A model generated the notes under the pieces. That model searched no databases, had not been told where the DNA came from, and saw nothing but the letters and a program-made list of their open reading frames with translations. Made by a program: the position numbers and the translations under genes. From positions 1 through 64,000 of the forward strand of contig NZ_JAFIMU010000005.1 of assembly GCF_017302985.1 (NCBI RefSeq): 64,000 nt of DNA, written 5' to 3'. This stretch comes from Corallococcus macrosporus. GTDB taxonomy: Bacteria; Myxococcota; Myxococcia; Myxococcales; Myxococcaceae. This document shows, piece by piece, positions 38,435-47,813 of this stretch. Numbering within the stretch: position 1 is the first letter of the stretch; every line of letters starts with the position of its first letter.

Positions 38435-39621
38435 AGCCCACCCTGCTGCTGCTCGCCGTCCTCGTGGGCCTCACCGCCTGCAAGTCCTCCAAGGCGGAGC
38501 ATGAAGACGAACACGGACACGGGAACGAAGAGGCGTCCCCGGAGAAACTCCACGTCGAGTCCGGCGACGTCATCCACGTGCACGTCCCGCAGGAGATGCT
38601 CCGCGACCTGCGCGTCACCACCGCGAAGGTGGAGGCGCGTCCGGGCGGAGAGAGCGTCACCGCGCTGGGCGAGCTGACCTTCAGCGAGGACGCCTACGCG
38701 GAGGTGTCCTCGCCCGTCTCCGCGCGCGTGGGCTCCGTCGCCGTGACGACGGGCCAGGCGGTGAAGCAGGGCCAGCGGCTGGCGGAGCTCCAGAGTCCGG
38801 AGCTGGGCCGGGCCCGCGCGGACCTCCAGGCCACGCAGGCCCGCGCCACCGCCGCCCGCCAGACCGCGGACCGCAAGCGCACGCTGGCCGAGGAGCGCAT
38901 CGTCGCGCGCAAGGACGTGCAGGCCGCGGAGGCGGACGCCGCGGCGGCGGAGGCGGAGGTCGCCGCCGCGAAGGCCGCGCTGACGGCCCTGGGCGCGGGC
39001 AATGCCGGAGGCGATGGCACGTCCGGCTTCGTGCTCAAGGCGCCCATCGACGGCACCGTCGTGGAGCGCACCGCGCGGCTGGGACAGATGGCGGATCCCT
39101 CCCAGCCGCTCTTCCACATCGGCGACCTGTCGTCGCTGTGGCTCGTCGTCCACGCGTTCGAGCGGGACGCCGTGCGCCTGAAGCCCGGCGCGGAGGCGCG
39201 CGTCACCTTCGCCGCGTTCCCGGGCCAGGAGTTCGCCGCGAAGGTGGGTCACGTGGGGCAGCGGGTGGATCCGCGCAGCCGGACCATCCCTGTGCGCCTG
39301 GAGCTGGACAACGGCAAGGGACTCCTGCGGCCGGGCATGTCCGCGTCCGCTTCCATCCCGCTGGGAGAGCCGGGCGCCACGCTCACGGCGGTGCCGGCGG
39401 CGGCGCTCCAGCGGCTGGCGAACGGCTGGGTGGTGTTCCTGCCCACGGCGGAGGCCGGCGTCTTCGAGCAGCGCGAGGTGGGCCGGGGCCGCAGCCTGGG
39501 CACGCAGGTGGAGGTCCTCTCCGGGCTCGTCGTGGGTGACGAGGTCGTGGTGGAGGGCGCGTTCCTGCTCAAGGCCGAGGTGGAGAAGTCCGAGGGCGGA
39601 GGCGACGAACATGGCCACTGA
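38431..39621 (+). CDS. Periplasmic adaptor of metal RND efflux (CusB/CzcB-like)
   Basis: 396 residues. A lipoprotein signal ends in LTACKSS (Cys14), followed by a His/Glu stretch HEDEHGHGNEE that may bind metal. The membrane-fusion core has barrel-sandwich halves (VSARVGSVAVTTGQAVKQGQ and LKAPIDGTVVERTARLGQ) flanking a coiled-coil hairpin (residues about 115-185), and the C-terminus ends GGGDEHGH. It links the RND pump to the TolC-like channel. Overlaps at both ends (four and 11 bases) tie it to neighbours. Confidence 0.92.
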   Translation: MKPTLLLLAVLVGLTACKSSKAEHEDEHGHGNEEASPEKLHVESGDVIHVHVPQEMLRDLRVTTAKVEARPGGESVTALGELTFSEDAYAEVSSPVSARVGSVAVTTGQAVKQGQRLAELQSPELGRARADLQATQARATAARQTADRKRTLAEERIVARKDVQAAEADAAAAEAEVAAAKAALTALGAGNAGGDGTSGFVLKAPIDGTVVERTARLGQMADPSQPLFHIGDLSSLWLVVHAFERDAVRLKPGAEARVTFAAFPGQEFAAKVGHVGQRVDPRSRTIPVRLELDNGKGLLRPGMSASASIPLGEPGATLTAVPAAALQRLANGWVVFLPTAEAGVFEQREVGRGRSLGTQVEVLSGLVVGDEVVVEGAFLLKAEVEKSEGGGDEHGH

Positions 39622-42600
39622 TCCACGCACGACGCTGCCGGGGCGCATCCTCCGCGCGTCCTTCACCCGGCCCGGGCTGACGGTGCTCATCGTCCTGGCG
39701 CTGGCGGCCTTCGGCGCGGTGGCGCTGCGCAACCTGCGCCAGGACGTGTTCCCGGACCTGTCCGCGCCCATCTTCAACGTCATCGTGCAGAACGCGGCCA
39801 TGGGCGCCGAGGAGCTGGAGACGGCGGTGGCCATCCCCATGGAGGTGGCGCTCGCGGGCCTGCCCCAGGTGCGCCGCATCCGCTCCACGTCGCAGCTGGG
39901 CGTGACGCAGGTGACGGTGGAGTTCGAACCGGACGCGGACTACTTCCGCAGCCGCCAGTACGTCGTGGAGCACGTGGCGCAGGCGGAGCGGGAGCTGCCG
40001 CCCGGGACGGATCCGCCGCTCGTGTCCAGCCTCACCGGCCGGCTCAACGAGGTCTTCGAGTTCACGCTGGAGGCGGACCCCGGCAGCTCGGACCTGATGT
40101 CGCTGCGCGACCTGGCGGAGTTCGACATCAAGAACCGGCTGCTCGCGGTGCCCGGCGTCGCGGGCGTGGAGCGGCTGGGCGGCTACCTGCGCCAGTTCCA
40201 GGTGCTGCTGGATCCGGATCAACTGGTGGCGCGAGGCATCACGCTGGACGAGGTCCAGCACGGCCTGGAGGGCGCCAGCGTCAACGCGTCCGGAGGCTTC
40301 GTCACGCAGGGCCCCATGGAGTGGGCCGTGCGCGCGGTGGGCCGTGCGGAGACGGTGGAGGACCTGAACAACACCGTGGTCGCGCTGCGGGACGGCACGC
40401 CGGTGCTGCTGGGGGACGTGGCGGACGTGCGTGAAGCGCCCGCGCCGCGACGGGGCATGGCGCACCGGCTCCAGGGCGAGGTGGTGAGCTGCCGCGTGAG
40501 CAAGCAGTTCGGCGCGGACACCGTGCGGGTGGCGGAGGGCGTGCGCGCGGCGATTGAAGAGCTGAGCCGCTCGCTGCCGCCGGGTGTGAAGCTGCGCATC
40601 GTCTATGACCAGTCGGAGCTGGTGGGCTCCGCGCTGGGCGGCGTGGGCCGGGCCATCCTGCTGGGCGCGTTCCTGGTGGTGGGCGTGCTCTTCCTGCTGC
40701 TCGGGGACTGGCGCGCGGCGCTCATCGTCACGCTCACCCTGCCCCTGTCTCTGGCCCTGGCGGGACTGCTGCTCAAGGCGGCGGGCATCGGGTTGAACAC
40801 GATGACGCTGGGCGGACTGGCCATCGCGGTGGGCCTGCTGGTGGACGCGGCCATCATCGTCGTGGAGAACGTCATCCACGACCTGCGCGAGGGCAAGGGC
40901 CGCCGCTCGGTGCGCGACGAGGCGCTGGCGGCGGCGACGGAGGTGGGCCGTCCCATCGCCTTCGCCACGCTCATCGTCGTCGCGGTGTTCATCCCGCTGT
41001 TCGCGATGACGGGCATCGAGGGCCGCATGTACCAGCCGCTCGCGGCGGCGGTGGTGGCGTGCCTGGCCGCGTCGCTGGCGCTGGCGCTCACGCTGGTACC
41101 GGTGGTGTCGGGGCTCCTGCTGCGCGCGCCGCGCGAGGGCACGCCGGAGGACGTGTGGCTCATCCGCAAGGTGAAGGCCGCGTACGCGCCGCTCTTGGAG
41201 ACGTGCATGCGTCACGCGGGGCGGGTGCGCGTGGTGGCGCTGGCCATCACCGTGCCCGCGCTGGGCCTGGCCTTCATGGTGGGCAGCGACTTCATGCCCC
41301 GGCTGGACGAAGGTGCGTTCCTGCTCCAGACCGTGCTGCCGTCGGAGACGTCGCTGGACGAGGTGGACCGCCTCAACCACCGCGTGGAGGACGTGCTGCG
41401 CGAGTTCCCCGAGGTGGAGGACGTGGTGCGCCGCACCGGCCGCGCCGAGCGCACCGAGGACCCCATGCCCCACACGCTGTCGGACGTGCTGGTGGTCCTC
41501 AAGAAGGACTCCCCTGGCGGCCGCGAGGCGCTGGAGTCGCGGATGCGCGAGGCGGTGGAGAAGGTGCCCGGCGTGTCGGTGCTCTTCACCACGCCGCTGG
41601 GCATGCGCATCGACGAAGGGCTGGGAGGCAGCCCCGCGGATCTCTCCGTGCGCGTCTTCGGGCCGGACCTGGACACGCTGGCGGAGCTCGCGGAGCGCAC
41701 ACGCGCGCTGATGGCGAAGGTGGACGGCGTGGAGGACCTGCGCGTGGAGCGGCTGAGCGGCCTGCCGCAGCTGCGCATCGCGGTGAACCGCGCGGCCGTG
41801 GCCCGCGTGGGACTGACGCCCGGGGACGTCATCCGTGCTGTCCGTGTGGGGCTCGTGGGCGAGGAGGCCGCGCAGATCTGGCGCGGGCAGCGCCGCTATG
41901 ACCTGGTGCTCCGGCTGGCGGATCACCGCCGGGGCGACGTGAACGCCCTGCGCAACCTACTGGTGGACGGGCACGACGGCACGCGCATCCCCCTGAGCCA
42001 GTTGGCCACCATCGAGGAGACCTCCGGCGCGGGGAGCGTGCGCCGCGAGGCGGGCAGCCGGCGCATCGCGGTGGAGGCGGGCGTGTCCGGCCGCGACCTG
42101 GGGAGCACCGCGGCGGAGGTGCGGGAGGTGCTGGCCACGCAGCTCAAGCTGCCCACGGGCTACTTCGTGGACGTGGGCGGCAAGGTGGAGAGCCAGGAGC
42201 GCGCGGCGCAGGCGCTGACGGCGGCCATCGCCGTGGCGCTGCTCGCGGTGTTCGTCCTGCTCTACCTCGCGCTGGACTCGGTGGCGGAGGCGCTGGTCAT
42301 CCTGGCCACCTTGCCGGACGCGTTCGTGGGCGGCATCCTCGCGCTGCTGCTCGCGGGAGAGACGTGGAACGTGTCCAGCCTGGTGGGACTCATCGGTCTG
42401 TTCGGCATCGCGGTGCAGAACGGCCTGGTGCTCGTGGCGCAGACGAAGGACCTGATGGGCCGGGGCAAGCCCTTCGCGGAGGCCGTGCGCGAGGCGAGCC
42501 TCGGCCGCGTGCGGCCCAAGCTGATGACCGCGGGCACGGCCATCCTTGGCCTGCTGCCGCTGCTGGTGCTGCCGCTGCACGGGACGGAGATCGAGCGGCC

Positions 42601-42739
42601 GCTGGCGGTGGTGATGGTGGGCGGGCTCGTCACGTCCACCCTGTTCACGCTGCTGGCCCTGCCCACGTTCTACGCGCTGGTGCACGGCTTCCAGGAGCGC
42701 ATCGCCGCGCGCAGGGCGGCCCGGAAGGCCGCGGCATGA
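39611..42739 (+). CDS. Heavy-metal efflux RND pump (CusA/CzcA-like)
   Basis: 1042 residues, typical RND length. It has an N-terminal TM helix (VLIVLALAAFGAVALRNLRQD) and duplicated six-helix bundles. The heavy-metal subfamily helix-4 motif reads AIAVGLLVDAAIIVVENV, and large periplasmic loops include PGVAGVERLGGYLRQFQ. It exports cations with proton influx. Subfamily tracks (Cu/Ag, Zn/Co/Cd) cannot be separated by eye; the multicopper oxidase and CorE-like sigma factor nearby favour copper. It overlaps the adaptor by 11 bases and the sigma gene by four. Confidence 0.94.
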   Translation: MATDPRTTLPGRILRASFTRPGLTVLIVLALAAFGAVALRNLRQDVFPDLSAPIFNVIVQNAAMGAEELETAVAIPMEVALAGLPQVRRIRSTSQLGVTQVTVEFEPDADYFRSRQYVVEHVAQAERELPPGTDPPLVSSLTGRLNEVFEFTLEADPGSSDLMSLRDLAEFDIKNRLLAVPGVAGVERLGGYLRQFQVLLDPDQLVARGITLDEVQHGLEGASVNASGGFVTQGPMEWAVRAVGRAETVEDLNNTVVALRDGTPVLLGDVADVREAPAPRRGMAHRLQGEVVSCRVSKQFGADTVRVAEGVRAAIEELSRSLPPGVKLRIVYDQSELVGSALGGVGRAILLGAFLVVGVLFLLLGDWRAALIVTLTLPLSLALAGLLLKAAGIGLNTMTLGGLAIAVGLLVDAAIIVVENVIHDLREGKGRRSVRDEALAAATEVGRPIAFATLIVVAVFIPLFAMTGIEGRMYQPLAAAVVACLAASLALALTLVPVVSGLLLRAPREGTPEDVWLIRKVKAAYAPLLETCMRHAGRVRVVALAITVPALGLAFMVGSDFMPRLDEGAFLLQTVLPSETSLDEVDRLNHRVEDVLREFPEVEDVVRRTGRAERTEDPMPHTLSDVLVVLKKDSPGGREALESRMREAVEKVPGVSVLFTTPLGMRIDEGLGGSPADLSVRVFGPDLDTLAELAERTRALMAKVDGVEDLRVERLSGLPQLRIAVNRAAVARVGLTPGDVIRAVRVGLVGEEAAQIWRGQRRYDLVLRLADHRRGDVNALRNLLVDGHDGTRIPLSQLATIEETSGAGSVRREAGSRRIAVEAGVSGRDLGSTAAEVREVLATQLKLPTGYFVDVGGKVESQERAAQALTAAIAVALLAVFVLLYLALDSVAEALVILATLPDAFVGGILALLLAGETWNVSSLVGLIGLFGIAVQNGLVLVAQTKDLMGRGKPFAEAVREASLGRVRPKLMTAGTAILGLLPLLVLPLHGTEIERPLAVVMVGGLVTSTLFTLLALPTFYALVHGFQERIAARRAARKAAA

Positions 42740-43281
42740 GCCTGTCCCCGGAGGCGCTCGACACGCTGCTGCGCCATCACCACGCGTTCCTGGCGTTCCT
42801 CACTCCACGCGTGGGGAGCCAGGAGGCGGCGCGCGAGGTGCTCCAGGCCGCGTTCGTGAAGGGCATGGAGCACGGAGAGTCCCTGCGCGAGGACCAGAGC
42901 GCGGTGGCCTGGTTCTACCGGCTCCTGCGCAACGCGCTGGTGGACCGCCATCGCCGGGGCCAGCGTGAAGTCACGGCGCTGGAGTCGCTGGCCCAGGAAC
43001 AGCCGCTGTCCACGGACGACGCCTCCGGGTTGGAGGCGACGGTGTGCGGCTGCGTGGCGGGGCTCGCGGGGACGCTCAAGCCCGAGTACGCGGAGGCCGT
43101 GCGCCGCGTGGACCTGGAGGGGCTGTCCGTGGCCGCGTACGCGAAGGAGGCGGGCATCTCCGCCAACAACGCCGCCGTGCGGCTGCACCGCGCGCGGCAG
43201 GCCCTGGGCCGGCAGCTGGTGGAGCTGTGCGGCCACTGCTGCGCGCAGGGCTGCGTGGACTGCGCCTGCGCGCCCGCTTGA
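42736..43281 (+). CDS. ECF sigma factor with CxC linker and Cys-rich C-terminus (ECF44/CorE-like)
   Basis: 181 residues. Sigma region 2 spans 10-75 and region 4 about 112-162 (LEGLSVAAYAKEAGISANNAAVRLHRARQAL is its HTH part). The linker holds Cys104-Gly-Cys106, and the tail LCGHCCAQGCVDCACAPA has six Cys (165, 168, 169, 173, 176, 178). This matches the CorE/ECF44 type from Myxococcus, where metal bound by these cysteines switches the sigma factor without an anti-sigma protein. It likely controls this metal operon. ATGA overlap with the pump gene. Confidence 0.9.
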   Translation: MSLSPEALDTLLRHHHAFLAFLTPRVGSQEAAREVLQAAFVKGMEHGESLREDQSAVAWFYRLLRNALVDRHRRGQREVTALESLAQEQPLSTDDASGLEATVCGCVAGLAGTLKPEYAEAVRRVDLEGLSVAAYAKEAGISANNAAVRLHRARQALGRQLVELCGHCCAQGCVDCACAPA

Positions 43282-43348
43282 AAATGCAGGTGTAAGAGCG
43301 CGCGGGGCCGGGCGTCAGCGTGGGGGAACGCAGCTGGAGGTTCCCATC

Positions 43349-44002
43349 ATGGACGTCACCACCTTCACCCGGCCGGCCCTGCCCGCCGCCACCCTCGCCT
43401 TCCTCCTCTTCGCCATGGTGCTGCCGTCGGTGCGCCTGCGCCGCCGCACGGGCCGCCCGGCGCTGGTGCTGCACCGTTCGGGGCCGCCGCTCCAGCGCGT
43501 CATCGGCGTGGGCATGGGGCTGTTCATGGGGGCCATCGTGCTGTGGAGCGCGGCGCACCTGGCCTTCGGCGAGCCGGCGCTGGGCGTGTGGCACGTGCCG
43601 GATGCGCTCCGGTGGAGCGGCTGGGCCCTGGTCGCCGTCGGGTTCGCCGTCACGGTGCGGGCCCAGGTGGAGATGGGCGCGTCGTGGCGCATCGGCATCG
43701 ACTCCGAACGGACGGAGCTGGTGACGGGCGGCCTCTTCGGCGTCGTGCGCAACCCCATCTTCAGCGGGATGCTCGTCGTGGTGACGGGCATCACGCTCGC
43801 GACGCCGAGCGCCTGGACGGTGATGGGCTGGCTCGACTACCTGCTGCTGGTGTCGCTCCAGGTGCGGCTGGAGGAGGACCACCTGCTGCGCCTGCACGGT
43901 GGCGCCTATCAGCGCTACGCGGCGCGCGTGGGCCGCTTCATCCCGGGCGTGGGCCGGCTCGAGTCACCGGGCCTGGACACCGCGCCGCGCATCACAGTGT
44001 GA
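43349..44002 (+). CDS. Isoprenylcysteine-carboxyl-methyltransferase-like membrane protein
   Basis: 217 residues with about five membrane helices. The C-terminal half carries LFGVVRNPIFSGMLVVVTG and VRLEEDHLLRLHGGAYQRYAAR, the cofactor-binding pattern of the ICMT/phospholipid methyltransferase-like family. Bacterial members often sit beside metal-efflux genes; their role is unclear. GGAGG at 43336-43340 supports the ATG at 43349; that site is covered by a GGGAAC/GTTCCC inverted pair (43324-43345) that could hide it. It sits 67 bp after the sigma gene. Confidence 0.83.
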   Translation: MDVTTFTRPALPAATLAFLLFAMVLPSVRLRRRTGRPALVLHRSGPPLQRVIGVGMGLFMGAIVLWSAAHLAFGEPALGVWHVPDALRWSGWALVAVGFAVTVRAQVEMGASWRIGIDSERTELVTGGLFGVVRNPIFSGMLVVVTGITLATPSAWTVMGWLDYLLLVSLQVRLEEDHLLRLHGGAYQRYAARVGRFIPGVGRLESPGLDTAPRITV

Positions 44003-44017
44003 CGTCGACGGTCACAC
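43997..44017. terminator. Hairpin at end of ICMT-like gene
   Basis: GTGTGAC (43997-44003) and GTCACAC (44011-44017) with a seven-base loop overlap the stop of the preceding gene. It may end the first metal-operon transcript; the TolC-like lipoprotein starts 146 bp further on. Confidence 0.4.
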
Positions 44018-44162
44018 CCCACCCCCAACGCCGATGAGAGCGTGCGCCTCCGGACGCCGTCATTCCGGGGGCTTGCACTACCTGACGCCATGGCCCGGCC
44101 CTTGCTCGACAGGCGCCGGTGTCCTGGCTGCCGTACGGGCACGTCCATTTTCGAGGTCTCGT

Positions 44163-45581
44163 GTGCACTGGAAACTCCCCTGGCTCCCCGCAGTTCTGCT
44201 GCTCGGTGGCTGCGCCTCCATCCAGAAGGAGCGCGGTCACCTGGAGGTGGCGGCACTCGTGGAGGAGCGGACAGGCTTGAAGACGCGCTGGAACCAGGGC
44301 ACCCCCGAGGACGCCCGGGTTCAGCAGCACCTGGACGCCCTGCTGGCCGGCGACCTCACGTCGGATCACGCGGTGGAGGTGGCGCTGCTCAACAACCCCG
44401 CGCTCCAGGGGACGTACGAGGAGCTGGGCGTGTCGCAGGCGGACATGGTGCAGGCCGGGCTGCTCACCAATCCATCCTTCGACGGGAGCATCGGCTTCCC
44501 GCTGTCCTCGGACGGCGGCATCGAGCACGAGTTCTCCATCGTGCAGAACTTCGTGGACCTGTTCACGCTGCCCCTGCGCAAGCGCGTGGCGAAGGAGCAG
44601 TTCCTGGCGGACACCCTGCGCGTCGCGCACGAGGCCCTGGCCACGACGGCGGAGGTGCGCCAGACGTTCACGGAGGTGCAGGCCCTGCAGCAACTGGTGG
44701 CGCTGCGCCGCGAGGTCTTCCAGGCCGCGGACGCGGCGGCGGACCTGTCCCAACGGCAACGCGCCGCGGGCAACGTCACGGTGCTGGCCCTGGCCACCGA
44801 GCAGGCCGCGCTGGAGCAGGCGCGACTGGAGCTGTCCCAGGACGAGCTGGCGCTGTTCGAAGCGCGCGAACACCTCAACCGCCTGATGGGCCTGTTCGGC
44901 CCAAGGATCCAATGGACGCTGGCGCAGAAGCTGCCCGAGGTCCCCGCCACCGAGGCGTCGCTGGAGCACCTGGAGACGCTGGCCATGAAGCAGCGGCTGG
45001 ACATCGACGCGGCCCGCAAGCAGGTGTCGCTGTTGTGGAACGCGCTGGAGCTGGCGCGCAGCACGCGCTTCTTCGGCCGCGTGGACGTGGGCGTGCACAC
45101 GCACCGCGACGCGAACGGGCCGCGCCTGCTGGGGCCCACGCTGTCGCTGGAGCTGCCCATCTTTGATCAGCGTCAGGGGCTCATCGCGAAGCTGGAGGCG
45201 CAGCACCGCCAGGGCGAGGACCGGCTGACGGAGCTGGCGGTCAACGCCCGCTCGGAGGTGCGCGCCACGAGGGCGAAGCTGATGACGCTGCGGAACATGG
45301 CGGAGCGCTACCAGAAGGTCGTGCTCCCGCTGCGGAGCACCATCCTCGAGGAGTCGCAGCGCCAGTACAACGCCATGCAGATCGGCCTCCCCGCGCTCCT
45401 CATCGCACGACGCGAACAGGTGGAGGCCTGGAGGGCCTACCTGGAGACGGTCCGCGATTACTGGATGGCGCGCGCCGACCTGGAGCGCCTGGTGGGCGGA
45501 CGCCTGCCCGGGGCCTCCGCGCCCACGCCCGCCACTCCCCCTTCCCCCGAGCCCACCCATGAGCACCATGAAGCCCACTGA
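44163..45581 (+). CDS. TolC-family outer-membrane lipoprotein
   Basis: 472 residues. A GTG start gives a short signal ending in the lipobox LLGGCAS. The body is the alpha-barrel/coiled-coil pattern of outer-membrane efflux proteins (AVEVALLNNPALQGTYEELG, LPLRKRVAKEQFLAD, LEARQH-type heptads, PIFDQRQGLIAKLEAQHRQG), with a His-rich end THEHHEAH. It is distinct from the channel at 37205 and is directly coupled to a multicopper oxidase (22-bp overlap), so it probably serves copper export. GAGG lies seven bases upstream of the GTG. Confidence 0.86.
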   Translation: MHWKLPWLPAVLLLGGCASIQKERGHLEVAALVEERTGLKTRWNQGTPEDARVQQHLDALLAGDLTSDHAVEVALLNNPALQGTYEELGVSQADMVQAGLLTNPSFDGSIGFPLSSDGGIEHEFSIVQNFVDLFTLPLRKRVAKEQFLADTLRVAHEALATTAEVRQTFTEVQALQQLVALRREVFQAADAAADLSQRQRAAGNVTVLALATEQAALEQARLELSQDELALFEAREHLNRLMGLFGPRIQWTLAQKLPEVPATEASLEHLETLAMKQRLDIDAARKQVSLLWNALELARSTRFFGRVDVGVHTHRDANGPRLLGPTLSLELPIFDQRQGLIAKLEAQHRQGEDRLTELAVNARSEVRATRAKLMTLRNMAERYQKVVLPLRSTILEESQRQYNAMQIGLPALLIARREQVEAWRAYLETVRDYWMARADLERLVGGRLPGASAPTPATPPSPEPTHEHHEAH

Positions 45582-47034
45582 CGAAACCCAGGGCCCCTCC
45601 GAGGACACGCGGTCCGAGGCCCCCGAAACCCTCACCTCGCTCAGCCGCCGCGGCCTGCTCGCGCGCACCGGTGCCACGCTGGCGACAGGCGCCCTGCTGA
45701 TGCACGGCCGCGCCGCCCAGGCGCAGTCCAGCGTGCCCGGCGCGCACGGCCCGCGTGAAGGCTCGGCGGCGGACACGGGCGGCAAGGTCGCGCGGCAGTC
45801 GCACCTGCCCCCCGGAAAGGAAGGCCGCGACTACCGTCCTGTCGTCGTGCCCAACGGCGCGAAGCTGCCGTGGAAGGTCGTGGACGGCGTGAAGGTGTTC
45901 CACATGGTGGCCGAGGAGGTGGAGCACGAGTTCGCGCCCGGCCTCAAGGCCATGTGCTGGGGCTACAACGGCCATGTGCACGGGCCCACCATCGAGGTGG
46001 TGGAGGGAGACCGCGTGCGCTTCTACGTCACGAACCGGCTGCCCGCGTCCACGACGGTGCACTGGCACGGCATCCTCCTGCCCAGCGGCATGGACGGCGT
46101 GGGTGGGCTGAACCAGAAGGCCATCGCGCCGGGAGAGACGTACCGCTACGAGTTCACGGTGCGTCAGTCGGGGACGGGGATGTACCACTCGCACCACGAC
46201 GAGATGACGCAGATGGCGCTGGGCATGGTGGGCCTGTTCATCATCCACCCGCGCAAGCCGGTGGGGCCGCGCGTGGACCGGGACTTCGCCATCATGCTGC
46301 ATGAGTGGCGCATCGACCCGGGCACGCGGCGTCCGGACCCGAACGAGATGACGGACTTCAACGTGCTGACGATGAACGCGAAGGCGTTCCCGGGCACGGA
46401 GCCGCTCGTCGTGCGCAAGGGCGAGCGGGTGCGGATCCGCTTCGGCAACCTGAGCGCGATGGACCACCACCCCATCCACCTGCACGGCTTCCAGTTCCGC
46501 ATCACGGAGACGGACGGAGGCCGCATCGCGGAGAGCGCGCAGTGGCCGGAGACGACGGTGCTGGTGCCCACGGGAAGCACGCGCACCATCGAGTTCGTCG
46601 CGGACGAGCCTGGCGACTGGGCGATGCACTGCCACATGACCCACCACGTGATGAACCAGATGGGCCACGACCTGCCGAACATGGTTGGCGTGAAACCCGG
46701 CGGCCTGGACGCGAAGGTGCGGCCCCTGCTGCCCGGCTACATGACGATGGGGCAGACCGGGATGGGAGACATGGCGGGCATGCACCACATGCCCATGCCC
46801 GCGAACTCCATCCCCATGGTGGGCGGCAAGGGCCCCTACGACGAGATCACCATGGGAGGCATGTTCACGATCCTCAAGGTCCGCGACCGCCTGGACGGAG
46901 AAGGAGACCCGGGCTGGTACACCCCGCCGCCGGGCACGCAGGCGCAGCTCGCCAACGCGGACGAACTGCGCCGGGACGGCATCGACGTGGGGGCGCCGCC
47001 GCCCACCCCACCCACGGGCCACCAGCACGGCTAA
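45559..47034 (+). CDS. TAT-exported multicopper oxidase
   Basis: 491 residues. The twin-arginine signal LSRRGLLARTGATLATGALL (about 27-46) precedes three cupredoxin parts. Copper ligand motifs are HWHG, MYHSHHDEM, HHPIHLHGFQF and HCHMTHHVMNQM, giving the T1 and trinuclear copper ligands. A Met-rich stretch (GYMTMGQTGMGDMAGMHHMPMP) near residue 400 is typical of cuprous-oxidase-like enzymes. It likely detoxifies Cu(I) in the periplasm; related Cuo enzymes are known from M. xanthus. GC-rich tail ends GHQHG. Confidence 0.95.
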   Translation: MSTMKPTDETQGPSEDTRSEAPETLTSLSRRGLLARTGATLATGALLMHGRAAQAQSSVPGAHGPREGSAADTGGKVARQSHLPPGKEGRDYRPVVVPNGAKLPWKVVDGVKVFHMVAEEVEHEFAPGLKAMCWGYNGHVHGPTIEVVEGDRVRFYVTNRLPASTTVHWHGILLPSGMDGVGGLNQKAIAPGETYRYEFTVRQSGTGMYHSHHDEMTQMALGMVGLFIIHPRKPVGPRVDRDFAIMLHEWRIDPGTRRPDPNEMTDFNVLTMNAKAFPGTEPLVVRKGERVRIRFGNLSAMDHHPIHLHGFQFRITETDGGRIAESAQWPETTVLVPTGSTRTIEFVADEPGDWAMHCHMTHHVMNQMGHDLPNMVGVKPGGLDAKVRPLLPGYMTMGQTGMGDMAGMHHMPMPANSIPMVGGKGPYDEITMGGMFTILKVRDRLDGEGDPGWYTPPPGTQAQLANADELRRDGIDVGAPPPTPPTGHQHG

Positions 47035-47048
47035 GCTCGGACTCCGAG

Positions 47049-47741
47049 ATGACGAACGGCTTCTGCTGGTACGAGCTCAGGACCTCCCGGCCCGACGACG
47101 CGCGGCGCTTCTATTCGAGCGTGCTGGGAACACCTGCCGTGGGGGAGATCACCGTCCTGCCGGAAGCCGCGGCGGCCCGGGGCGCGCCCAGTCACTGGCT
47201 GGGCCACCTCGACGTTCCCGACCTGGAGCCCGCCGTGCAGCGCTTCATCGCACAGGGCGCCGAGCGGCTGGGACCGCCTCGCAGGTCCGCGGAAGGCATC
47301 CTGTCCACCGTGCTGCGGGATCCGTTCGGCGCCGTGGTCGCGCTGACGTCACGAATGGGGCGCGAGACGCACGCGGAGCTGGCGTGGCATGAGCTGCACA
47401 CCCTCGACCAGGAACGCGCCTTCGCGCTCTACAGTGGCTTGTTCGGCTGGCGCCCCACCGAAACGCTTCAGCTGTCCCCCGAAGTCGGGACGTATCAGCA
47501 GTTCACCTGGCGCGAGGACGCGCGGAGCGTGGGCGCGGCTTGCAGCACCGCGCGCCTCCCGCACATCCATCCGCACTGGCTCTTCTACTTCGCCGTCGAC
47601 GACCTGGACCGGGCCCTCGCGGCGGTCGAAGCCGGCGGAGGGCTCGTGGCTGGTGGCCCGCATGTCATGCCGGGCGGATCCCGCGTCGCCCCCTGCGAGG
47701 ATCCGCAGCGGGCCGCGTTCGGCCTGTGTCAGCGCCTGTAG
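47049..47741 (+). CDS. VOC-family (glyoxalase-like) two-domain protein
   Basis: 230 residues, two tandem VOC modules: one begins CWYELRTSRPDDARRFYSSVLG, the second LAWHELHTLDQERAFALYSGLFGW. Each ends near a predicted metal-acid position (FGAVVAL and FGLC). Such proteins bind small substrates or act as dioxygenases/isomerases; no activity can be assigned. It starts 14 bp after the multicopper oxidase, so may be in the same transcript. Confidence 0.85.
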   Translation: MTNGFCWYELRTSRPDDARRFYSSVLGTPAVGEITVLPEAAAARGAPSHWLGHLDVPDLEPAVQRFIAQGAERLGPPRRSAEGILSTVLRDPFGAVVALTSRMGRETHAELAWHELHTLDQERAFALYSGLFGWRPTETLQLSPEVGTYQQFTWREDARSVGAACSTARLPHIHPHWLFYFAVDDLDRALAAVEAGGGLVAGGPHVMPGGSRVAPCEDPQRAAFGLCQRL

Positions 47742-47813
47742 CAGCATCTTCAGGGCAGGGATCCAGCGGAATGGACGAATGAGGTAGATTCGGGATTCCC
47801 CGGAGGACATCCC

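Noticed and set aside
39569-41926. 785-codon minus-strand open frame opposite the RND pump
   Set aside because: Shadow of the pump gene; composition dominated by His, Arg and Gln with no motif.
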